Of a stretch of DNA of 44,913 nucleotides, positions 16,000 to 24,527 are shown one piece after another. The stretch covers positions 1 through 44,913 of the forward strand of contig CAJLYG010000004.1 of assembly GCA_905210845.1 (NCBI GenBank), in the 5' to 3' direction. A program made the translations under genes and the position numbers. Position 1 is the stretch's first letter. Every line of letters begins with the position of its first letter. The stretch is from an uncultured Prevotella sp. (GTDB lineage: Bacteria > Bacteroidota > Bacteroidia > Bacteroidales > Bacteroidaceae). A model generated the notes under the pieces. The model made no database searches and was not told where the DNA came from. It saw nothing but the letters and a program-made list of their open reading frames with translations.

Positions 16000-17631
16000 T
16001 TAATATCCAGGATTCTGTTCCCAGTTTGTATTCAGATTCAAGACGCTGGTCGGGATTGGGAAGATCCTACAGGTCTTGTCGAAACGTGCTGTATTGAACC
16101 CTTTCTTATGGAATCCCCATTCATCCTCGAACTTCCCAAAACGAATGAGGTCGTTACGCCGCCAGTTCTCCGTGATAAACTCCCTGCCCCGTTCATCCAA
16201 AAGATCTTGGAGCGTGGGGGCTGTCGTCAGCAGTGGGGCATGTACATAAGATCGGATTTCATTCATCAGGCTCATAGGCGTCTGTCCGTTCGTAGCCGAC
16301 GCGCCACGAAGAATCGCCTCAGCCTTTTCCAAGATAATATCAGCATAACGGAAGATAGGGACATCATTGCTCTGATTCCTGTCGTTCTTATAATCGGAAG
16401 TGCATACCCAGAATTTCATGCTCTTGTATCCTTGCGACCAACCCGTGACCGTTGCACCTGTATTCAGGAATTCCGGGTTTTCTACGATGCCATCCTTATT
16501 CGCCTTTAGGGTTATATTCTTCTGTAGGACGACAGGTTTTCCCTTGTATGTCCACACCTTTCCGGTCTTCTCCCTTGTGGTGGCATCATACTGATAGATC
16601 GTATCTCGCAAGATCACGCCATTCCGATCATCTCCCTCCAGGTTGAAAAGGCTCGCGAATTCCGGGGTAAGCGAAATATTGCCCCCAAAAGACTTCACTC
16701 CCTTATCTCCATAATAAGTAGTAGAACCATCATCACCGCCTCCATCAGTCTTGCGCCAAGTACGATAGCGTTCATAATGCATGCCTGTCTCTGTCACGCA
16801 ATCGTAGGGCATCGCATAGATGAAGTCCTTGATCTGATAGCCATTTTCTGGGAAGAACTTCGAACGATAAGGATCACTTAAGTTGAAGTGTCCACTCTTG
16901 ATGATATCGTCACAATACTTCACGCAATCATCCAATTTCTCATTGGCATCCGAAGGCTCGTATGCCGTGACATCTTTTGCCGTATAGACTGCCCAGTTCA
17001 GATAAAGCTTCACGAGCAAGGCCTCAGCCATCCAACGCGTCGGCTTGCCATAGGTCGTCTCGTCAACATTTGATGGGAGACTCGGAATAATCTCGAGCAA
17101 TTCTTTCTCGATCCATTTCGCCACCTCTGCACGAGGAGAGCGATCCAAAGACGTGCCTCCTTCTGCAAGCTTGTCGATAATAGGAGTATCGCCGAAGCTA
17201 TCCATTAAGATAAAATGGTAGAAAGCACGCATTGCCCTTGCCTGAGCGGCACTGGTAGTCTGGTCGCCATAAGTCTCAATCAGTGTATTACATTTGGTAA
17301 TACCGGAGCCCAAATCAGAATAATAGGACAGGCACCCGTCATCTGGAAGGAAATTATGGAGTGTAGGATGAGCATAGACGGCCTTGTCATAATAGTCACC
17401 GTCAAAGCTGATCCCCACTTCCTCATCGGAAGAAAGCGACTGTGCCACATTATAGTTTACGCCCAAAGCATTCCGGAATGCATAAAAGACATCAGCCTCC
17501 ATGGCTTCCAAGGCAATTGGGGAATTCGGATATGTCGTGTACTTAGAATTGACATTCACATCCAGATTGGTACACCCTGCCCCTAAGGTCAACAGCCAAC
17601 CTGCTACCGCATAATATATGATCTTCTTCAT
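16000..17631 (-). CDS. SusD/RagB-family lipoprotein (orphan SusCD pair)
   Basis: A 543-residue protein with lipobox LGAGC (Cys20) followed by TNLDVN. SusD helical motifs are present (AQARAMRAFYHFILMDSFGD; RWMAEALLVKLYLNWAVYT). The conserved C-terminal block reads FRYADIILEKAEAILRGASA, then DERGREFITENWRRNDLIRF and NTNWEQNPGY. It starts 12 bases after its SusC partner. No glycoside hydrolase or regulator follows before the terminator, so the substrate cannot be inferred. Confidence 0.95.
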   Translation of the reverse strand: MKKIIYYAVAGWLLTLGAGCTNLDVNVNSKYTTYPNSPIALEAMEADVFYAFRNALGVNYNVAQSLSSDEEVGISFDGDYYDKAVYAHPTLHNFLPDDGCLSYYSDLGSGITKCNTLIETYGDQTTSAAQARAMRAFYHFILMDSFGDTPIIDKLAEGGTSLDRSPRAEVAKWIEKELLEIIPSLPSNVDETTYGKPTRWMAEALLVKLYLNWAVYTAKDVTAYEPSDANEKLDDCVKYCDDIIKSGHFNLSDPYRSKFFPENGYQIKDFIYAMPYDCVTETGMHYERYRTWRKTDGGGDDGSTTYYGDKGVKSFGGNISLTPEFASLFNLEGDDRNGVILRDTIYQYDATTREKTGKVWTYKGKPVVLQKNITLKANKDGIVENPEFLNTGATVTGWSQGYKSMKFWVCTSDYKNDRNQSNDVPIFRYADIILEKAEAILRGASATNGQTPMSLMNEIRSYVHAPLLTTAPTLQDLLDERGREFITENWRRNDLIRFGKFEDEWGFHKKGFNTARFDKTCRIFPIPTSVLNLNTNWEQNPGY

Positions 17632-17643
17632 TTTCTTTTCCTC

Positions 17644-20631
17644 TTAGAAATTAATTTTTACGCCAAGCATAAAACTACGGGTATGGGGATACCAACTATG
17701 CCTCCAATCTATGCCTGGGGTCAATCCGCTCAATTCCACTTCCGGGTCAATGCCCTTATAGCCAGTGATCGTGAATACATTATTCATTGTCCCATACACA
17801 GTCAGGCTGGTCATCCAGTCTGCCAAGCTCTTAAAGGTATAGGAAAGAGACAGGGTTTGCAACCGCAAGTAACTGCCGTCTTCTATATACCGGTCGGATG
17901 GCATCTGCGCATTCACATCAGTAGCCAACTGGTCAGTAGCGACACTAGACAATACATTCTTGCCCATCGTGATCAAGTTGATAGTACTATACTGGTCACG
18001 AGAGCAATTATAGACCTTATCTCCCAAGACCCCTGTAAAGAAAGCTGTCAACGTCCAGCTTTTCTTATAAGTGATGGTATTATTCCATCCGAAGGTAAGG
18101 TCTGGCTGCGCATTTCCAACGATCGTACGATCTTTATCCTCCGGAGATGTCGTCACCTCACCCGTCCGCTTGCCGGTTGTTGCATCATGGACATAAAATT
18201 GTGACACGCCAGTATCACTGTATCCTGCCCATTCCCAAGTGTAATAAGTACCAATGGGCTGCCCTTCCATCAACCGTTGCACGGAAACGCCAGTATTACC
18301 TGCGATGTCAGGTTGTGCCTCATCAATATACTTGACCGAATAGGTAGCATTCGACAGCTTATCCACCTTATTAGAATTATGGGCTAAGTTCAGCATCGTA
18401 GACCAATTCCAGTTATTATTGCTAACTGGGACCGCATTCAAAGTAAATTCAATTCCTCTATTAGAGATATCCCCCACATTGGCCATCATCGTACCATAAG
18501 GATAAAGGAGCGTAGAGACATTATAGCCGTAGATCAGGTCGCTGGTCTTCTTGACATAGTACTCTACGGTACCGTTCAGCCTACTGCCGAAAAAGGAAAA
18601 ATCAAGACCGACATTCAACATCCCCGTCTTTTCCCACTTCAGGTTGGGGTTGGCATTGTTCGTCGCGGCCAATGTTCGGTACGTACTTCCATCCGAGGCC
18701 GTAAACCAGCCACTTGCACCGTAGGTCCGGATGGCAGAATAAGCATCGAATCCTAAAGAGTTACCACTAACACCATAACCAGCCCGAAGCTTCAGGTCAT
18801 CAAACACATTCAGGTTCTTGATAAACGGCTCTTCGCTCAAGCGCCACGCGGCACTAACAGAAGGGAAAGTTGCCCATCTGTTATTCTTCCCAAATGCAGA
18901 AGAACCATCACGGCGAAGGGTCGCCTGGAAGTTATATTTGCTCTTATAGGAATAATTCATACGCCCATAGAAAGAGATCATGCGGAGAATCGACTCGCCC
19001 TTGCTCTCTACGGCAGAGATCCCGTCTATACTACTTGCGTACGTCAAGTTATGATAAGTCAAATCATCGTTGTAGAAATTATAAACCGTCACGCCAAAGC
19101 CATCACCCTGTAATTTCTCTTCCCACGAATAACCTAACATAATCCCCATGCTATGCACCTTGTTAAAGGTCTTAGAGAAATTTCCAAAGGTCTCGAACAC
19201 CTGACTATGCCCGAAATAGGTATTCCGTTCAGCTTGTCCATTTTTCTTCACTACCTGAGAATTCACGCTATTGTAGCCACTGAAGATGTTCTGCCGATTC
19301 ATATACGAATAGTTCGCCGACCATGTGAGTCCATCAACAATTGTCAACTCTGCATTGCCTGTCATCATCATCCGCCGCCGGGTATTCTTAAAGCGATCCT
19401 GGCTGATCATCGCCACAGGATTGTAATTCATAGAGATACCCGAAGACTCATAATAGGATCCATCTTCGTTATACACCGGTACAAGAGGAGAATAATAATT
19501 CATGGCATCGTTCACGCTGGCGCCATCCCCGTTCCCAAGAACGCTTTCAAAATTACCCTGACTGGCATTAAGTCCCAAAGCAAGCTTAAGATGGTCTTTC
19601 AGGATCTTAGTCGATACCAAGGCACGTCCATTCAAGCGATTCATGTTCGTCCCCTTGATGACGCCTTCCCGATTCATATAGTTAATGCTCGCATTGTAAG
19701 TTGTCTTGTCATTTCCCCCATTGATGGAGACATTATGATTGTGTGCGAATCCAGTACGTTGGACTTCTTTCTGCCAATCTGTGTCCGCGCCCTCATCATT
19801 CGGGATGGTCAAATTGTTCTCTGCAGCATAACTTCTGAGTTCACTTGCTGACATCATATCCAGATTCTTGGCAACACGATCAATGGCCACGTAAGCATTG
19901 TAGGAAACATTTGTGCGCCCTTTCCTGCCTTTCTTAGTCGTGATAATGATCACTCCGTTTGCAGCCTTAGACCCATAGATAGCCGTGGCTGTGGCATCCC
20001 GGAGGACGTCAATGCTTTCAATATCATCCGGAGATACAAGAGACAAGTCAACCCCTGGGATACCATCTATAATATAATAAGGTTGCTGAGCCTCCCCCGT
20101 TCTTAAAGTGGAGGCTCCTCTCAACGTAATGCTCGGCTCTCCAGAAGGATCCCCATTTGTTGTCACCACTAAGCCAGCTACCTTTCCTTGCAGCAACTGA
20201 GCCGGGTCAGTATAGACGCCTTGGTTCAAGTCCTTCTCGCTGACCGTGGTAATAGAACTCGTAACATCCTTTCTTCTCATTGTTCCATAACCAACGACAA
20301 CGACCTCGTTCAAGGTCTTATGGTCTTCCTGCATAATAACAACGGAATTGCCCTTAGCCTTAATCGTCTGAGGGACAAAGCCGACATAAGAGATTTTCAG
20401 CTGAGCCCCATTCTTCACTGTTAAAGAATAGCGCCCATTCACGTCTGTGACGGTACCATTGTTGGTCCCTAATTCAAGAACACTAACGCCTACTAACGGC
20501 TCTCCACCAGAATCTTTAACCTTACCAGCAGCTGTCGTCTGCGCAAATGTTGCCATACCAAGCAAAAGAAAGAAAAAAAGCGCGCACGCCCTCTCCATAG
20601 ATCCATGCTTGAAGTTTTGTACTTGTTGCAT
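17644..20631 (-). CDS. SusC/RagA TonB-dependent transporter (orphan SusCD pair)
   Basis: A 995-residue protein with a signal peptide around ALFFFLLLGMATFAQ. A carboxypeptidase-regulatory-like domain follows (GKVKDSGGEPLVGVSVLELG onward), then TonB-box/plug start NEVVVVGYGTMRRKDVTSSI, the plug motif YIIDGIPGVDLSLVSPDDIE and a barrel ending in MLGVKINF. There is no STN domain, so it is not expected to signal to a FecR protein. The ATG at 20631 is chosen over a TTG at 20637; an internal Met in MERACALF is another possible start. It has its own housekeeping-type promoter. Confidence 0.95.
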   Translation of the reverse strand: MQQVQNFKHGSMERACALFFFLLLGMATFAQTTAAGKVKDSGGEPLVGVSVLELGTNNGTVTDVNGRYSLTVKNGAQLKISYVGFVPQTIKAKGNSVVIMQEDHKTLNEVVVVGYGTMRRKDVTSSITTVSEKDLNQGVYTDPAQLLQGKVAGLVVTTNGDPSGEPSITLRGASTLRTGEAQQPYYIIDGIPGVDLSLVSPDDIESIDVLRDATATAIYGSKAANGVIIITTKKGRKGRTNVSYNAYVAIDRVAKNLDMMSASELRSYAAENNLTIPNDEGADTDWQKEVQRTGFAHNHNVSINGGNDKTTYNASINYMNREGVIKGTNMNRLNGRALVSTKILKDHLKLALGLNASQGNFESVLGNGDGASVNDAMNYYSPLVPVYNEDGSYYESSGISMNYNPVAMISQDRFKNTRRRMMMTGNAELTIVDGLTWSANYSYMNRQNIFSGYNSVNSQVVKKNGQAERNTYFGHSQVFETFGNFSKTFNKVHSMGIMLGYSWEEKLQGDGFGVTVYNFYNDDLTYHNLTYASSIDGISAVESKGESILRMISFYGRMNYSYKSKYNFQATLRRDGSSAFGKNNRWATFPSVSAAWRLSEEPFIKNLNVFDDLKLRAGYGVSGNSLGFDAYSAIRTYGASGWFTASDGSTYRTLAATNNANPNLKWEKTGMLNVGLDFSFFGSRLNGTVEYYVKKTSDLIYGYNVSTLLYPYGTMMANVGDISNRGIEFTLNAVPVSNNNWNWSTMLNLAHNSNKVDKLSNATYSVKYIDEAQPDIAGNTGVSVQRLMEGQPIGTYYTWEWAGYSDTGVSQFYVHDATTGKRTGEVTTSPEDKDRTIVGNAQPDLTFGWNNTITYKKSWTLTAFFTGVLGDKVYNCSRDQYSTINLITMGKNVLSSVATDQLATDVNAQMPSDRYIEDGSYLRLQTLSLSYTFKSLADWMTSLTVYGTMNNVFTITGYKGIDPEVELSGLTPGIDWRHSWYPHTRSFMLGVKINF

Positions 20632-20672
20632 AATCAATACTTTAATATAATGCGAAAAAGATTACATCAGTG

Positions 20673-20703
20673 CAAATATAGATATTTTTTACCTTTTAGC
20701 AAA
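20673..20703 (-). promoter_or_regulatory. Promoter of the orphan susCD pair
   Basis: On the minus strand TTTG (20703-20700), 19 bases, TATATTTG (20680-20673), about 42 bases before the ATG. Exact consensus match. Confidence 0.75.
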
Positions 20704-20864
20704 CCTTTTAATGATTTTTTTGAGACAGGAAAGACTTATTTCCTTGACCAAAATAGCTTTATAACAAGAATGAAAGAATACGAATAAAAATACGGAGACA
20801 AAGACCCTCTGTATGTGAAATAATATAAAAATGAAAGTGTTCTTAGCAGATTTATGTCATATTG

Positions 20865-20896
20865 TTTGGTATTATATCCAAAAATTCATACCTTTG
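20865..20896 (+). promoter_or_regulatory. Promoter of the arginine operon
   Basis: TTTG (20865-20868), 20 bases, TACCTTTG (20889-20896), 28 bases before the argR ATG. Exact consensus match. ArgR autoregulation is likely from the family, but I could not point to a convincing ARG-box palindrome in this region. Confidence 0.78.
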
Positions 20897-20924
20897 CAGC
20901 ATATAACGAATAATAATACAAATC

Positions 20925-21401
20925 ATGAAGATAAAAAATGCCCGAATGGAAGCCCTGAAAATGATTATCTCAAGTAAAGAGCTAAGTAATCAGGAAGAAG
21001 TGTTACAGGCACTTCGGGAAGAGGGATACCAGCTTACCCAAGCCACATTGAGTAGGGACATGAAGCAACTGAAAGTCGCAAAAGCTGCCAGCATGAACGG
21101 CAAGTACGTATATGTCCTACCGAATGAGACAATGTACAAGCGTATCACGAACCCGCGCATGGCATCTGAGATGCTCGAATCGCCAGGATTCGTGTCCATC
21201 AATTTTTCCAAGAATATGGCTGTGATCAAAACACGCCCCGGATATGCCAGTGCAATAGCCTACAACATAGATAACAGTGACATCCCGGAAGTCCTCGGAA
21301 CCATCGCTGGTGACGACACCATCTTCTTGGTAATCAAGGAAGGGAGCCAGAAGAATGATGTCATCGAAGGACTAAGCCCCATCATTCCAAACATTTGGTA
21401 A
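20925..21401 (+). CDS. argR: Arginine repressor ArgR
   Basis: A 158-residue protein of usual ArgR length. The N-terminal winged helix (about 1-70) includes SNQEEVLQALREEGYQLTQA followed by LSRDMKQLKVAK, the DNA-recognition segment. The C-terminal hexamerisation and arginine-binding domain includes the conserved IPEVLGTIAGDDTIFLVIKE. As first gene of the operon it probably represses the arginine genes when arginine is plentiful. The next gene starts 23 bases downstream. Confidence 0.96.
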   Translation: MKIKNARMEALKMIISSKELSNQEEVLQALREEGYQLTQATLSRDMKQLKVAKAASMNGKYVYVLPNETMYKRITNPRMASEMLESPGFVSINFSKNMAVIKTRPGYASAIAYNIDNSDIPEVLGTIAGDDTIFLVIKEGSQKNDVIEGLSPIIPNIW

Positions 21402-21424
21402 GTGAACGTAATTATTAATAAACA

Positions 21425-22030
21425 ATGGAAGAAATAAAAGTGATGGTCGCCGACGCATCACATGAGAAATATGTCGACACGATATTAAAGACGATTGCGG
21501 ATGCAGCGAAAGTTCGTGGGACTGGCATTGCAAAACGTACCCATGAATATCTTGCCACAAAAATGAAAGAGGCAAAAGCGGTGATCGCCCTCGAAGGAGA
21601 CCATTTCGCTGGGTTTAGCTATATTGAGACTTGGGGGAACAAGCAATATGTGACCACATCCGGACTAATTGTACACCCTAACTATCGAGGGATGGGCGTT
21701 GCAAAAAGGATCAAGGACTTGACTTTCACGTTAGCGCGGACACGATGGCCACATGCCAAGATCTTCAGCTTGACAAGTGGGGCTGCTGTCATGGCGATGA
21801 ACACTCAGTTGGGTTACCACCCCGTTACCTTTGCTGAACTCACAGATGACGAGGCCTTCTGGAGAGGATGCGAGGGGTGCATTAATGTTGATGTCCTGAA
21901 ACGCACCGGTCGCAAATATTGTATTTGCACAGGAATGCTCTATGATCCAGAGGAACATCTCCCGGCAAAGATTCCCGCAGATGTCATGGAAAGAATCCGT
22001 AAAATAGATGGTATTAACAAAGTAAAATAA
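21425..22030 (+). CDS. GNAT acyltransferase, candidate N-acylglutamate synthase of the arginine pathway
   Basis: A 201-residue GNAT protein. The acyl-CoA binding motif is SGLIVHPNYRGMGVAKRIKD (residues 79-98), and beta-strand/helix motif B follows (NTQLGYHPVTFAELT). After the GNAT core there is a Cys-rich tail, Cys149-x2-Cys152-x13-Cys166-x-Cys168, that could bind a metal. Its place between argR and argG, with no canonical argA or argJ in the window, makes it the natural candidate for the first step. That step is acylation of glutamate, probably with succinyl-CoA given the SOTCase-like enzyme downstream. I recall genetic work on the B. thetaiotaomicron homologue pointing the same way, but I cannot verify it here. 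The acyl donor is not visible in sequence. Confidence 0.7.
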   Translation: MEEIKVMVADASHEKYVDTILKTIADAAKVRGTGIAKRTHEYLATKMKEAKAVIALEGDHFAGFSYIETWGNKQYVTTSGLIVHPNYRGMGVAKRIKDLTFTLARTRWPHAKIFSLTSGAAVMAMNTQLGYHPVTFAELTDDEAFWRGCEGCINVDVLKRTGRKYCICTGMLYDPEEHLPAKIPADVMERIRKIDGINKVK

Positions 22031-22040
22031 GGTTGTAGTT

Positions 22041-23243
22041 ATGGAAAAGAAGAAAGTTGTTGTTGCTTTTTCAGGAGGTTTAGACACCTCCTATACAGTC
22101 ATGAAGCTTGCAGAAGAAGGGTACGAGGTTCATGCCGCATGTGCGAACACGGGTGGTTTCAGCGCAGAACAATTGAAAAAGAATGAGGAGAATGCCTATC
22201 AGTTAGGAGCTACAAAATATGTCACGCTTGATGTGACCCACGAATATTACGAGAAATCCCTGAAATACATGATATTCGGCAATGTCCTGCGTAACAACTG
22301 TTATCCGATATCCGTCTCCTCGGAGCGTATTTTCCAAGCCATCGCCATCGCTAGATATGCCAAGGAAATCAACGCTGAAGCAATCGCTCATGGATCGACA
22401 GGCGCGGGTAACGATCAAATTCGGTTCGACATGACCTTTCTTGTCATGGCTCCGGGCACAGAGATCATCACGCTCACGCGCGACCATGCACTCTCGCGCA
22501 AAGAGGAAGTCGACTATTTGAACGCCCATGGTTTCCATGCTGATTTCACGAAGCTGAAATATTCATATAACGTGGGCATTTGGGGCACTAGTATCTGTGG
22601 TGGTGAATTGTTAGACCCGACACAAGGATTGCCAGAAGAGGCCTATCTGAAACATGTGACGGCTAAGGTCCCGGAAGAAGAACTAAAGATTACTTTTGAA
22701 AAGGGTGAGATTGTCGCTGTCAACGGTGAGACCTTTGCTGATAAGATCAAAGCCATTCAAAAAATTGAAGAAATTGGCGCCAGCTATGCAATAGGCCGCG
22801 ACTGCAATGTCGGGGATACCATCATCGGTATCAAAGGACGCGTCGGTTTTGAGGCGGCAGCCCCCATGCTGATCATCGAAGCCCACCGACTGTTGGAAAA
22901 GAGCACGCTATCCAAATGGCAACAATACTGGAAAGATCAGGTGAGCAACTGGTATGGCATGTTCCTGCATGAAAGCCAATACCTCGAGCCTGTCATGCCA
23001 GACATTGAGGCGATGTTAACCTCATCACAAAGGCATGTCAACGGCACGGCCATCCTGAAGCTCCGTCCATACAGTTTCCAGACTGTTGGTGTAGATTCTC
23101 CAGACGACTTGACGAAATCCAAGCTCGGAGAATATGGGGAAATGCAACACGGATGGACTGCGCAGGATGCCAAGGGGTTTATCAAGGTATCTTCTACTCC
23201 ACTGCGTGTCTATTACGGCATGCATCCTGATGAAAAAAGGTAG
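22041..23243 (+). CDS. argG: Argininosuccinate synthase
   Basis: A 400-residue protein with the N-type ATP pyrophosphatase P-loop SGGLDTS at residues 11-17. Substrate-binding motifs include AHGSTGAGNDQIRFDMTF and KYSYNVGIWGTSICGGELL. It condenses citrulline and aspartate with ATP to give argininosuccinate in the cytoplasm. Length and motifs are normal for the short bacterial type. It starts 10 bases after the GNAT gene. Confidence 0.97.
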   Translation: MEKKKVVVAFSGGLDTSYTVMKLAEEGYEVHAACANTGGFSAEQLKKNEENAYQLGATKYVTLDVTHEYYEKSLKYMIFGNVLRNNCYPISVSSERIFQAIAIARYAKEINAEAIAHGSTGAGNDQIRFDMTFLVMAPGTEIITLTRDHALSRKEEVDYLNAHGFHADFTKLKYSYNVGIWGTSICGGELLDPTQGLPEEAYLKHVTAKVPEEELKITFEKGEIVAVNGETFADKIKAIQKIEEIGASYAIGRDCNVGDTIIGIKGRVGFEAAAPMLIIEAHRLLEKSTLSKWQQYWKDQVSNWYGMFLHESQYLEPVMPDIEAMLTSSQRHVNGTAILKLRPYSFQTVGVDSPDDLTKSKLGEYGEMQHGWTAQDAKGFIKVSSTPLRVYYGMHPDEKR

Positions 23244-23320
23244 TTTCTTCTGGTATGTCGCAACCTTTTGGCAGGCCAAAGCGTCTCATAGAACGAAGAA
23301 ACTTATAAAAGAGGAAGACT

Positions 23321-23506
23321 ATGAATAAGAAATTAGTACGTTCAAGTGACCGCTGGTTAGCAGGCGTTTGTGGTGGCTTAGCTGATTTTTTCGGTTTTGA
23401 CAAAGATGTCTTGAGAATTATATGGCTATTGCTTACCATCTTCACGGCTGGGTTCCCAGGCATTCTATTATATGTGGCACTGTGGATATTAATGCCGAAT
23501 CAATAG
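23321..23506 (+). CDS. Small PspC-domain membrane protein
   Basis: A 61-residue protein that is almost entirely one PspC domain. It has KKLVRSSDRWLAGVCGGLAD, the diagnostic GVCGGLADFFG, then DVLRIIWLLLTIFTAGFPGI and LYVALWILMP as hydrophobic helices. PspC-domain proteins are membrane-stress associated in other bacteria. This one lacks the coiled-coil and beta regions of larger PspC proteins, so its role is open. It sits between argG and argC in the same direction, about 78 bases after argG and 40 before argC, so it is probably cotranscribed with arginine genes. Confidence 0.88.
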   Translation: MNKKLVRSSDRWLAGVCGGLADFFGFDKDVLRIIWLLLTIFTAGFPGILLYVALWILMPNQ

Positions 23507-23546
23507 GAGTCAAACCTTACGGGGTAGCTCCACAAAGAAAAGAAAT

Positions 23547-24515
23547 ATGATTAAAATAGGAATATTAGGTGGAGCAGGTTATACAGCAGGCGAACTGATT
23601 CGTCTGTTGCTTAATCATCCCCAAGCTGAAATAATTTTTGTAAACAGCGAGAGCAATGCAGGCAATTTGCTGACGGATGTACATGAAGGCCTCTATGGCG
23701 AGACGGAGATGAAGTTTACCTCAGAGATGCCTTTTGAAGAAGTGGACGTTGTATTCTTTTGCTTCGGGCACGGGAAGAGCGAGGCTTTCCTGCGAGATCA
23801 TATCATCCCTGCCCAAGTCAAGATCATTGACCTGGCCCAAGATTTCCGCCTTGCCGCACCAGGCAATGATTATGTCTACGGGCTCCCGGAAATCAATAAA
23901 GATAAAATTTCAAAGGCCCAGCATGTTGCTAACCCAGGGTGTTTTGCTACTTGTATTCAGTTAGGATTGCTCCCTGCAGCCCAGATGAAAATGATTACTC
24001 AAGACGTTTCCGTCAATGCCATCACCGGATCAACTGGAGCTGGTCAAAAACCGGGTCCCACGACTCATTTCTCATGGAGGAACAATAATCTAAGTATCTA
24101 CAAGGCTTTCCAACATCAGCATATACCTGAGATCAGGCAAAGTCTGGAACAAATACAAGGCAGTCTTCATGCCAGCATCGACTTCATCCCTTATCGTGGT
24201 GACTTTGCGCGGGGAATCTTTGCCACGGAAGTAATAAAGACAGAGGCAGACATCGATACCATTGTAGCTGGATACAAAGACTTCTACAGGTATGCGCCAT
24301 TCACCCATTATGTGGATAAGCCATTGGACCTTAAGCAAGTCGTAAACACGAACAAAGCCTTGATTCACTGCGATAAAATCGGAGACAAGCTCCTGATAAC
24401 CAGTTGTATTGACAATCTATTGAAAGGAGCTGTTGGCCAAGCTGTCCAGAACATGAATATCATGTTCGGAATTGAAGAAACCGCAGGCTTAAAATTAAAG
24501 CCATCCGCTTTCTAA
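23547..24515 (+). CDS. argC: N-acyl-gamma-glutamyl-phosphate reductase
   Basis: A 322-residue protein. The N-terminal NAD(P)-binding motif is GILGGAGYTAGELIRLLLNH. The catalytic cysteine is Cys132 in HVANPGCFATCIQLGLLPAA, followed by the conserved STGAGQKPGPTTHFSWR. It reduces the acylglutamyl phosphate to the semialdehyde. In Bacteroidetes the acyl group is thought to be succinyl rather than acetyl; this protein shows nothing that decides it. The kinase for the preceding step (argB) is not in the window. Confidence 0.96.
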   Translation: MIKIGILGGAGYTAGELIRLLLNHPQAEIIFVNSESNAGNLLTDVHEGLYGETEMKFTSEMPFEEVDVVFFCFGHGKSEAFLRDHIIPAQVKIIDLAQDFRLAAPGNDYVYGLPEINKDKISKAQHVANPGCFATCIQLGLLPAAQMKMITQDVSVNAITGSTGAGQKPGPTTHFSWRNNNLSIYKAFQHQHIPEIRQSLEQIQGSLHASIDFIPYRGDFARGIFATEVIKTEADIDTIVAGYKDFYRYAPFTHYVDKPLDLKQVVNTNKALIHCDKIGDKLLITSCIDNLLKGAVGQAVQNMNIMFGIEETAGLKLKPSAF

Positions 24516-24527
24516 ATATAAGACATT

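Noticed and set aside
19153..19851. 232-codon plus-strand ORF
   Set aside because: Antisense to the SusC barrel region; its His/Ile/Arg-rich translation is typical of a reverse-strand shadow.
20800..20924. Possible ARG boxes before argR
   Set aside because: A/T-rich half-site-like strings are present, but none forms a convincing palindrome of the ArgR type.
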